From Mangrovimonas futianensis (GTDB lineage Bacteria; Bacteroidota; Bacteroidia; Flavobacteriales; Flavobacteriaceae), in the NCBI RefSeq assembly GCF_021245805.1, contig NZ_JAJJNF010000002.1:1-64000 (forward strand): a DNA stretch of 64,000 bases, read 5' to 3'. The notes beneath the pieces are model-generated. The model was not told the origin of the DNA, did not search any database, and saw only the letters and a list, made by a program, of their open reading frames with translations. This document shows positions 10,701 through 17,349 of the stretch, piece by piece. Position numbers and translations under genes: made by a program. Numbering within the stretch: position 1 is the first letter of the stretch; each line of letters opens with the position of its first letter.

Positions 10701-11144
10701 TCAGAGTCTTCAAGTGAAAATTATGCGAGTAAAAATTTCAACATTGATGAAACCTTATTATTCCCTAAGCTTTCCTACTTGCTAAATGACAATACGCGAT
10801 TTGATATTTTTTATAAAAACAATCAGAAAGAAAATACCATTGGTGATTTTGAAACCCTGAAACAACAAAACTATGGCGTATCATTCTCGTTTGCCGACAC
10901 ACAAAGTGCCGCTATAAATGGAGAATTCAATTACATTTCTAATGATTTTTCAGGAAATGCCAATACGCCTGTTTCCTATCAAATGATGGAAGGCTTGCAA
11001 CCTGGAAGAAATTTAACATGGAGTTTATTAGCACAAAAGAAAATCACCCAATACTTGGATTTAAACTTGAACTATATGGGACGTAAAAGTGAAACTAGTC
11101 AGGTAATCCATACGGGGACCGTACAGTTAAAGGCTTATTTTTAA
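7710..11144 (+). CDS. Large outer-membrane beta-barrel protein of unknown function
   Basis: About 1144 residues with a signal peptide (MKLTLTCLLILLGMASFGQ) and no cytoplasmic domain. ATG at 7710 is preferred to the TTG directly before it. An N-terminal region is followed by GSISRGVVIGNNQN and a run of alternating-polarity strands. Next comes a segment ending VNGVPLQRGENKDYIIDYN, resembling periplasmic/strand-forming modules of big Bacteroidota outer-membrane proteins. The last 700 residues are rich in aromatic-ended beta strands and finish in QLKAYF, a terminal aromatic typical of outer-membrane barrels. No TonB box, plug domain or enzyme motif was seen. It stands alone; the next gene begins a metal-efflux operon with its own promoter. 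Function unknown; a general resemblance in style to SprA-like or Lpt-like giant barrels is inference only. Confidence 0.7.
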   Translation: MKLTLTCLLILLGMASFGQNLDSNFRSKKVATRDSILIDSVSINPSFFSIKTKDSSYIDESYYLVDFSKSLLTFKKKIDTDTIIISYLKYPEFLTKTYKQLDENIIVESNENLNRLYKLQQPSKKEVFTPFDGLSTSGSISRGVVIGNNQNSVLNSELDLQITGKLSDKVSLRASIQDANIPLQESGYSQRLDEFDQVFIELFSDNWKIRAGDIDLTNTQSYFANFTKRVQGLALGATLNHPESQTQLFASGALVRGQFTTSQFNTQEGNQGPYKLKGPNQELYVLIVSGSEIVYVNGVPLQRGENKDYIIDYNAGEIIFNSTFPVTSEMRVTVDYQYSERNYSRLVVYGGGQYESEKLQIGASIYSENDSKNNPLQQNLSPDQVETLSQAGDDTTLMVAPSAVPESYNENRILYRKDILNGIEIFVFSNNPDDELYSVKFTQVGDNQGDYIISSTNAINTIYEYVEPIGGIPQGNYAPIIQLIAPTKLQIGVVNGHYKPIPKTDIMFELAGSKSDENLFSSLDNDDNDGFAGKIAWNQNVIKKDSLWNLDLFIDTDYIHQNFQSIQRIYNAEFNRDWNLGTSSTPLLATELGNQTLAKSGFNLFHHQKGQATYRFEYLNYSENFNGSRHLYNVNFNLNKWQIRSLSSFLNANSNTNESTFLRSYNVLTYSLKKGWAGTKLAMEDNEQKEKLTGNYTALSQRYQSAEVFTGVGDSTNVFAEIGYKFRVNDSLRAGDLQRVNTSNTYYIDSRLINNQNTNLAAYINYRTLKQEDPNYEDENSLNSRIQYSQKFFNQILLLNTVYETNSGTLPQQDFTYVEVEPGQGNYTWIDYNNNGIQELEEFEIAQFQDQGKYIRVLLPNQIYLKTHQNRLSANLTMNFQQWSVSDNHLQKFLAHFYNQTSYLVDRKHLREGRSFNLNPFKDDLENELGLQSNFRNIFFFNRGKQHFTSSYTYLQNRTKNTLTIGQIENSLISHKLQFNHKFAESWLLNVESYFNNSESSSENYASKNFNIDETLLFPKLSYLLNDNTRFDIFYKNNQKENTIGDFETLKQQNYGVSFSFADTQSAAINGEFNYISNDFSGNANTPVSYQMMEGLQPGRNLTWSLLAQKKITQYLDLNLNYMGRKSETSQVIHTGTVQLKAYF

Positions 11145-11147
11145 GCA

Positions 11148-11165
11148 ATGTAACGTTTGTTACAT
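11148..11165. promoter_or_regulatory. Candidate operator palindrome of the metal-efflux operon
   Basis: ATGTAAC-GTTT-GTTACAT is a perfect inverted repeat with 7-bp arms and a 4-bp spacer. It sits 21 bp upstream of the TATTTTTG -7 element, so it covers the -33 region of the operon promoter. That is the usual place for a repressor or class II activator site. The regulator is not in the window and is not identified. Confidence 0.5.
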
Positions 11166-11186
11166 CATTTCTTCTCAAAAAAATAG

Positions 11187-11194
11187 TATTTTTG
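11187..11194 (+). promoter_or_regulatory. Promoter -7 element of the metal-efflux operon
   Basis: TATTTTTG matches the Bacteroidota TAnnTTTG element exactly and ends 6 nt before the ATG of the small His-rich gene. The mRNA would therefore have a very short leader or none. Confidence 0.5.
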
Positions 11195-11200
11195 TCTGGT

Positions 11201-11587
11201 ATGCAAAAATTGTTATCCATAACCTATGCCTTTTTAATCCTGTTTCAAAGCATCAGTTTTGAAGTACGAGATTTGGTTCATTTGGACACCTTTTTTGAAC
11301 ATGCCGAATTCCACAAACAGGCCTATGGAGACAGTTTTCTTCAGTTTATCGCAGAACATTATGGCAACTCTAGAGAGGAGCACCAAGGGGACCACCAACA
11401 TGAGGATCTCCCGTTCCAGCATGAACATCAAATGTGCTCCCATTTAAGTCCGGTCTTTACGTTTGAAAATTCAAATATCGAATTTGATCAAATAGAATTC
11501 GTAGAGATTCCTTGCAACTTTTTTTACAAGGAATCACACTCAATTTTTGAAAAATACCCCCTTTTACAGCCGCCCAAAACAGCATAA
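11201..11587 (+). CDS. Small His-rich protein leading the metal-efflux operon
   Basis: A 128-residue protein starting at ATG 11201 (MQKLLSITYAFLILFQ); an upstream TTG at 11192 lies inside the promoter element and is rejected. One N-terminal hydrophobic segment may be a signal anchor or an uncleaved signal peptide. The middle carries a cluster of His and acidic residues (EEHQGDHQHEDLPFQHEHQMCSH), a likely metal-binding stretch. A Cys lies in the later ECPCNF-like region (EIPCNFFYKE). Short His-rich proteins of this kind are commonly the first gene of CzcA/CusA operons in flavobacteria. The RND pump follows after 78 bp. A periplasmic metal buffer or sensor role is inferred from composition and context; no named family was recognised. 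Confidence 0.65.
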   Translation: MQKLLSITYAFLILFQSISFEVRDLVHLDTFFEHAEFHKQAYGDSFLQFIAEHYGNSREEHQGDHQHEDLPFQHEHQMCSHLSPVFTFENSNIEFDQIEFVEIPCNFFYKESHSIFEKYPLLQPPKTA

Positions 11588-11665
11588 TTCTTCCTTAGAA
11601 ATGATAGACCAGCGCCCATCCACAAGGCGACATGGGTCATATTTATTTAATTATCTAAAAGAATT

Positions 11666-14600
11666 ATGTTAGAAAACATCATCAAACTGAGCTTAAAAAA
11701 CAAGCTCATCATCCTCTTATTTACAGCTGGAATATTTGGCCTTGGACTTTATTCTTTAACCCAAATTTCCATTGGTGCGGTTCCTGATATTACCAATAAC
11801 CAAGTTCAAGTTATCACCACATCCAGAAACCTATCCACCCAAGACGTTGAACAATTTATCACTTATCCCGTAGAGTTGGAAATGGCCAACCTACCCGGAG
11901 TCAAGGAAATTAGATCGGTATCCAAATTCGGACTCTCGGTGGTAACAGTAGTCTTTGACGACGACCTAGGCACCTATTTGCCCCGACAGCTTTTGGCTGA
12001 AAAAATAAAATCTGCCACCGAAAAAATCCCACAAGGATTTGGAACTCCAGAAATGGGGCCCATTACCACAGGTCTTGGAGAAATTTACCAATACACCTTA
12101 GATGTCAAACCAGATTACAAAGGTTCCTACTCAACAACCCAACTACGTACCATCCAAGACTGGATAGTAAAACGTCAATTGTCAGGTATTCCTGGTGTTG
12201 TTGAAATCAACACTTGGGGCGGCTACTTGAAACAATATGAAGTTAGCATCAATCCGCAGAAATTAGCGGCTATGAATATCTCCATCTCTGAGGTTTATGA
12301 CGCCTTGGAAAAAAATAATAGTGTTGCGGGTGGTGGTTATATTGAAAAATCAGACCAAGCCTATTTCATCAGAGGCGAGGGTTTAGCAAAATCCTTAAAT
12401 GACATTAAAAACATCGTAGTCAAAAATAATGGTGTTCCGCTTTACATAAGGGATGTTGCGACAGTAGGTTATGGGAACGCTATTCGCTTTGGTGCTATCA
12501 CAGGAAATGGTCAGGGAGAAAAAGTACTTGGACAAATCATGATGCTGAAAGATGGAAATTCCAAGCAAGTCATTGAAGCGGTCAAAGAACGTATAGCATC
12601 CATAGAAAGCACCTTGCCCGAAGGTGTTTATATTAATGGTTTTCTAGAACGTAGTGAACTGATTGACAAAACAACCTTTACCGTATCTGAAAACCTCATT
12701 TTAGGTTCTTTGATTGTCATTTTTGTAGTGGTTCTTCTTCTTGGAAATTTAAGGTCGGGCTTGGTTGTCGCTTCGGTGATTCCTTTAAGTTTATTGTTTG
12801 CCATAACCTTAATGAATGTATTTGGCGTGGATGCCAATTTAATGAGCCTGGGAGCTATCGATTTTGGAATTATCATTGATGGCGCTGTCATCATTGTTGA
12901 GTTTATAGCTTTCCAAATTTCAAGTAATGCTGACAAGCTCCAGACCTTAACAAAAGGCGAAAGACAATCGGCCATTGATGCCATCACTAAAAAGAGTGCT
13001 TCCAAAATGATGAATTCAGCCATCTTTGGTCAGCTTATTATTTTAATCGTTTTCATCCCTATATTGTCACTCAGTGGTGTTGAAGGAAAAATGTTTAAAC
13101 CCATGGTTCTCACCTTTAGTTTTGCCTTAATTGGCGCCATGATCCTATGTTTAACCTATGTGCCAGTAATTTCTTCCTTGGCCTTAAAACCTGCAAAGGA
13201 AAAGAAAAACAACCTCTCCAAGCGACTTATCGCCTTTTTGAACAAGCAATACCAACCTGTAATCAATTGGGCACTCAACCATAAAAAATATGTAATTGGA
13301 ATGTCTGCCGCGTTGTTGCTTGCAAGTATTTGGATCTTCAGCAGCATGGGAGGAGAATTTGTGCCCACTTTAGATGAAGGTGATTTTGTGATTCAACCTG
13401 TTTTAAAAACGGGAACCTCACTAGATAAAACCATAGAGATTACGACTAAAATTGAAAATATCCTCATCAAAAAATTTCCAGAGGTGGACCAAGTCGTTAG
13501 TCGGATAGGCGCCGCAGAGGTTCCCACCGATCCCATGTCGATGGAACAAAGTGATGTTATCATCAAATTAAAACCCAAGGACCAATGGGTATCTGCAGAA
13601 ACCAAAGATGAATTGGCCAATAAGTTTAAAGAAGCATTATCAGTTATCCCAGGAATGGACGTCGAATTCACCCAACCCATAGAAATGCGATTCAATGAGC
13701 TTATTACTGGAGTTAGAGCCGATGTTGCCATTAAAGTCTTTGGAGCCGATTTGGAGATTTTGGCTAATAAAGCCAACCAAATAAAAAATCTGATTCAAAA
13801 TGTAGAAGGTGCCTCGGATATTATTGTAGAAAAAGTAGCAGGACTACCACAAATGACCGTTACTTATAACCGAGATAAAATTGCGCGCTACGGACTTAAC
13901 ATTTCCGATTTAAATGATATCGTATCTATGGGATTTGCTGGTAAAACAGCCGGAAGCATTTTTGAAGGCGAAAAGAGATTTGACTTGGTAATGCGTTTAG
14001 ATTCCAAATACCGTAAGGATATCAACAACTTAAAGACACTTTATGTAGATGGCCCTAATAACACCAAAATTCCTTTAGATGAATTAGCCAATATTGAATA
14101 CACTACAGGACCGGCACAAATCTCGAGAGATGACACAAAAAGACGCATTGTAGTTGGTGTTAATGTTAGAAATAGGGATTTACAATCGGTGGTCGATGAT
14201 ATTCAAAACATCCTTAAAAAGGAACTCAGTCTTCCAGCAGGTTACAACATCACCTACGGAGGTCAATTTGAAAATCTCCAACAAGCTAAAAACAGATTGA
14301 TGATTGCCGTACCACTTGCATTGGTTCTTATTTTCATCATGCTGCATTTTGCCTTCAAATCGATTAAGGATGCCTTAATGATCTATTCAGCCATCCCATT
14401 ATCAGCGGTTGGTGGTATCCTATTACTTTGGCTAAGAGATTTACCTTTCAGTATTTCGGCAGGCGTTGGTTTTATCGCTCTTTTCGGGATCGCTGTTCTA
14501 AACGGAATTGTACTCATTGAGCATTTTAAAGAACTCAAAAAGAAAGGTGATTTTGCGACCATTGAGGACCTCATCAAACAAGGAACCTCAGAGCGTTTAA

Positions 14601-15988
14601 GACCTGTTCTTTTAACTGCGGGTGCTGCAGCTCTTGGTTTCCTACCTATGGCTATTTCTACCAATGCAGGTGCCGAGGTTCAAAGACCTTTGGCTACCGT
14701 CGTCATTGGAGGTTTAATTACCGCCACCCTTTTAACCTTAGTCGTCTTACCCGTTCTTTACGCTTGGTTTGAAAAACCCCGAAAAGTGCGTTTTAAAAAG
14801 AAATCCATTGTTACGGTGGTTGTAATTTTGGTTGCATTCCAAATCCAAGCGCAGCAACAACCTTTAAGTATCGCGGAAGCCTTAGCATTAGCCATACAGA
14901 ACAATAACGAATTAAAAGCCTCCCAAGCACAGACCGAAGAAAGTAAAGCGCTAATTGGTTCAGCCTTCAATTTTGATAAAACGGCGCTTTATTATCACTA
15001 TGACGAAAACAATTTGGCCATAAATAATGAGCCTCTAAAGGTTTGGGGTATTTCTCAGGATTTTAAATTTCCAACCGTATATTTTGCTGACAAGAAAGTA
15101 AATCAAGCACAATACAACAGGCAACAATCAGCACACGAGCTTAAGACACTTCAGTTAACCAAAGAAGTTTATACTGCTTTTTACCAATTGAAATATTCAA
15201 AAAGAAAAGCCGACACCTACCAATTTCTAGATAGCTTGTACCAAAATTTCTCCAAATCTGCCAAACGAAGGTTTGAATTGGGAGAAACCAATTATTTGGA
15301 AATGATAACCGCTCAATCCAAGCAAAAACAGATTGAAACTGTCTTTAAACAAGCTCAACAGGAAGTTGCAAAATCTAAGGAAACTCTAAAAAAAGTGATA
15401 CAATTAGATAGTTTGGATTTTGAAGTTGATGATGAAATTCTAACCCGACTGGAAGTAAATACTTTAGGACTTGACACGAATCCGGGGCTTCACTTTTTTG
15501 AATCTTCCAAAATATACTTTCAGGCATTGGAAGTGAAAGAAAAACAAGATTTACTACCTGATTTAAATGCCGAATATTTTCAAGGGACCAATAGTCAACT
15601 CAATGGAAATTTGATAGGGTATCAATTTGGAGTTAAAATACCCATTTTGTTTTCGGGACAAGCATCAAAAATAAAGGCCAGCAAAATTGCTGTAGACCGT
15701 ATTACCTATGAGCAACAAAACTATCAGCAAATCCTGAAAAGCAAACAACAAAGTTTGTTGGCCACCCTCAAACAATATGAGGAGGCTATTTCCTACTATG
15801 AATCACAAGGAAAAACACTTTCAGAAGAAATCATTTCAACAGCACAAAGAACCTTTAAAGAAGGTGAAATTGACTTCTTTCAATACATTCAAAGTATTGA
15901 AACTGCCAAGGACATCGAATTGGAATACCTTCAAAATCTTAATTTATACAACCAAACCGTCATTCAACTTAACTTTTTAATTCTATAA
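11666..15988 (+). CDS. czcA: Heavy-metal efflux RND pump fused to a TolC-like outer membrane factor
   Basis: A 1440-residue fusion. Residues of about 1-1045 form a complete CzcA/CusA heavy-metal RND proton antiporter, with transmembrane segment 1 at the N-terminus, two large periplasmic loops, and the helix-4 signature D399-F-G...D405-G-A...E412. This spacing (D, +6 D, +7 E) is the CzcA type tied to Zn, Co and Cd rather than the CusA Cu/Ag type. Residues of about 1047-1063 form a second hydrophobic segment ending QAQ, like a signal peptide. Residues of about 1064-1440 are an outer membrane efflux protein (TolC/CzcC) with long helices and the repeat motif around IAEALALAIQNNNEL. A normal pump is about 1040 residues, so this is a true fusion with no frameshift seen. 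The membrane-fusion gene follows 2 bp later. The metal assignment is by signature only. Confidence 0.93.
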   Translation: MLENIIKLSLKNKLIILLFTAGIFGLGLYSLTQISIGAVPDITNNQVQVITTSRNLSTQDVEQFITYPVELEMANLPGVKEIRSVSKFGLSVVTVVFDDDLGTYLPRQLLAEKIKSATEKIPQGFGTPEMGPITTGLGEIYQYTLDVKPDYKGSYSTTQLRTIQDWIVKRQLSGIPGVVEINTWGGYLKQYEVSINPQKLAAMNISISEVYDALEKNNSVAGGGYIEKSDQAYFIRGEGLAKSLNDIKNIVVKNNGVPLYIRDVATVGYGNAIRFGAITGNGQGEKVLGQIMMLKDGNSKQVIEAVKERIASIESTLPEGVYINGFLERSELIDKTTFTVSENLILGSLIVIFVVVLLLGNLRSGLVVASVIPLSLLFAITLMNVFGVDANLMSLGAIDFGIIIDGAVIIVEFIAFQISSNADKLQTLTKGERQSAIDAITKKSASKMMNSAIFGQLIILIVFIPILSLSGVEGKMFKPMVLTFSFALIGAMILCLTYVPVISSLALKPAKEKKNNLSKRLIAFLNKQYQPVINWALNHKKYVIGMSAALLLASIWIFSSMGGEFVPTLDEGDFVIQPVLKTGTSLDKTIEITTKIENILIKKFPEVDQVVSRIGAAEVPTDPMSMEQSDVIIKLKPKDQWVSAETKDELANKFKEALSVIPGMDVEFTQPIEMRFNELITGVRADVAIKVFGADLEILANKANQIKNLIQNVEGASDIIVEKVAGLPQMTVTYNRDKIARYGLNISDLNDIVSMGFAGKTAGSIFEGEKRFDLVMRLDSKYRKDINNLKTLYVDGPNNTKIPLDELANIEYTTGPAQISRDDTKRRIVVGVNVRNRDLQSVVDDIQNILKKELSLPAGYNITYGGQFENLQQAKNRLMIAVPLALVLIFIMLHFAFKSIKDALMIYSAIPLSAVGGILLLWLRDLPFSISAGVGFIALFGIAVLNGIVLIEHFKELKKKGDFATIEDLIKQGTSERLRPVLLTAGAAALGFLPMAISTNAGAEVQRPLATVVIGGLITATLLTLVVLPVLYAWFEKPRKVRFKKKSIVTVVVILVAFQIQAQQQPLSIAEALALAIQNNNELKASQAQTEESKALIGSAFNFDKTALYYHYDENNLAINNEPLKVWGISQDFKFPTVYFADKKVNQAQYNRQQSAHELKTLQLTKEVYTAFYQLKYSKRKADTYQFLDSLYQNFSKSAKRRFELGETNYLEMITAQSKQKQIETVFKQAQQEVAKSKETLKKVIQLDSLDFEVDDEILTRLEVNTLGLDTNPGLHFFESSKIYFQALEVKEKQDLLPDLNAEYFQGTNSQLNGNLIGYQFGVKIPILFSGQASKIKASKIAVDRITYEQQNYQQILKSKQQSLLATLKQYEEAISYYESQGKTLSEEIISTAQRTFKEGEIDFFQYIQSIETAKDIELEYLQNLNLYNQTVIQLNFLIL

Positions 15989-15990
15989 TC

Positions 15991-17133
15991 ATGAAATATC
16001 TATATAGCCTTCTTTTATTACTTTTTGTTGTTTCCTGCAAAAGCAATTCTGAAGAAGCACCAGTTGCAGAATCAAATGAATCTAGCCACGAGCTAGAAAT
16101 TACCCGAGAGCAATTTCAAGGAGAGTCTATGGCCTTGGGCCAACTTTCTGAATACCATTTTCAGGAAACGGTTCAAGTAAACGGAATGATTGATGTGCCC
16201 CCACACAACAAATCAAATATTACCACTTTTATGGGAGGATATGTCACCAAAACACCCCTTCTTGTTGGTGACTTGGTAAAAAAAGGACAATTATTGGTCA
16301 CACTAGAAAACACAGAATATGTTGAAATACAACAGCAATATCTGGAGGCAGCAGAAAAGTTAACTTTTTTAAAGAGTGAGTATGAGCGACAGAAAACGTT
16401 GTTTGATGAAAACATTACCTCACAAAAAAACTATCTACAAGCCGAAAGCAACTATAAAAGCAATCTGGCCCATTACAATGGCCTAAAAAAGAAATTGGAA
16501 ATGATGAACCTCAGTCCTAAATCGGTTGAAGAAGGACACATATCCAGATCCATTAATCTCTATGCGCCTATTTCTGGGAGTGTTTCCAAGGTAAACATTA
16601 GCAATGGGAATTACGTTTCGCCAGCTGACATTGTAATGGAAATTGTGGATACAGACCACATTCATTTGGAATTATCGGTTTTTGAAAAAGACATCATGAA
16701 AATTAAAAAAGGACAAGTCATTCAATTTAAAATACCCGAAGCTTCCAATGATATTTATACAGCAGAAGTGCATTTGGTAGGCACTACCATTGATGAAAAC
16801 ACGAGACGGGTACAAGTACATGGACATTTGAATAAAGAGGAGGCCAACTTTATTGTTGGGATGTATGTAGAAGCTTATATTTCAGTTAGCCAAAAAACAG
16901 CTAAAGGATTGCCCAATGAAGCTATCATAAAAACTGAGAATGAAGCCTATGTTTTAACATTGGCAGAAACCACCGAAACAGCCTACTATTTTGAAAAAAC
17001 AGAGGTCCCATTGGGTGAAACCAACGAACAAACCACCGAGATTTTAAATCCCGAGAAATTGAAAGGAAAAGATATTTTAATAAAGGGAACCTCCCTTTTA
17101 GATAATGAAGGAGACTCTGGGCATGGGCATTAA
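15991..17133 (+). CDS. czcB: Efflux RND periplasmic adaptor lipoprotein (CzcB/CusB family)
   Basis: A 380-residue membrane-fusion protein linking the RND pump and outer membrane factor encoded just upstream. The signal MKYLYSLLLLLFVVSC ends in a lipobox, so it is anchored to the inner membrane as a lipoprotein. The layout is a barrel-sandwich half (about residues 65-100, with GGYVTKTPLLVGDLVKKGQ), a helical hairpin (about 105-165), the second lipoyl half (INLYAPISGSVSKVNISNGN, about 180-205) and a beta-barrel domain (about 215-300). The C-terminus ends GDSGHGH, a short His tail that may hold metal. The gene starts 2 bp after the pump and ends at a strong terminator, so the operon is His-rich protein, pump/OMF fusion, adaptor. 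Confidence 0.93.
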   Translation: MKYLYSLLLLLFVVSCKSNSEEAPVAESNESSHELEITREQFQGESMALGQLSEYHFQETVQVNGMIDVPPHNKSNITTFMGGYVTKTPLLVGDLVKKGQLLVTLENTEYVEIQQQYLEAAEKLTFLKSEYERQKTLFDENITSQKNYLQAESNYKSNLAHYNGLKKKLEMMNLSPKSVEEGHISRSINLYAPISGSVSKVNISNGNYVSPADIVMEIVDTDHIHLELSVFEKDIMKIKKGQVIQFKIPEASNDIYTAEVHLVGTTIDENTRRVQVHGHLNKEEANFIVGMYVEAYISVSQKTAKGLPNEAIIKTENEAYVLTLAETTETAYYFEKTEVPLGETNEQTTEILNPEKLKGKDILIKGTSLLDNEGDSGHGH

Positions 17134-17138
17134 GGAAC

Positions 17139-17168
17139 AAAAAAGCCCAAGTTAAAACTTGGGCTTTT
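17139..17168. terminator. Bidirectional terminator between czcB and the 56-residue gene
   Basis: The stem GCCCAAGTT / AACTTGGGC is flanked by A6 on the left and TTTT on the right. It can stop the metal-efflux operon (plus) and the glyS unit (minus). Confidence 0.85.
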
Positions 17169-17169
17169 C

Positions 17170-17340
17170 TTATTTTTTATAACTGTTAAAGGAAATAATC
17201 AAAACGATAACAGCTCCTAATATTAGGGCTATATAAGCTTTGGCATTTTCAGAGAAAGCAGGTTGGTCGTAATCTAAAAAGGTAACCCCAAAAACCATTA
17301 ACAAGATCCCCAAAAATCGAATAACTTTCTGTTTGTTCAT
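17170..17340 (-). CDS. 56-residue two-helix membrane protein, downstream of glyS
   Basis: A short gene read directly from the sequence. It begins MNKQKVIRFLGILLMVFGVT and has a second hydrophobic helix, AYIALILGAVIVLII, ending NSYKK. Both helices are about 15-18 residues, joined by a polar loop (DYDQPAFSENAK). The ATG is 9 bp after the glyS stop, so it is probably co-transcribed with glyS, and its stop abuts a strong terminator. This supports a real gene despite the length. Function unknown; small flavobacterial membrane proteins of this type are often left unannotated. Confidence 0.65.
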   Translation of the reverse strand: MNKQKVIRFLGILLMVFGVTFLDYDQPAFSENAKAYIALILGAVIVLIISFNSYKK

Positions 17341-17349
17341 TAAATCCAA

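Noticed and set aside
12628..13776. Two minus-strand open frames of 131 and 127 codons within the RND pump gene
   Set aside because: They are antisense shadows of the conserved pump with no recognisable domain or promoter.
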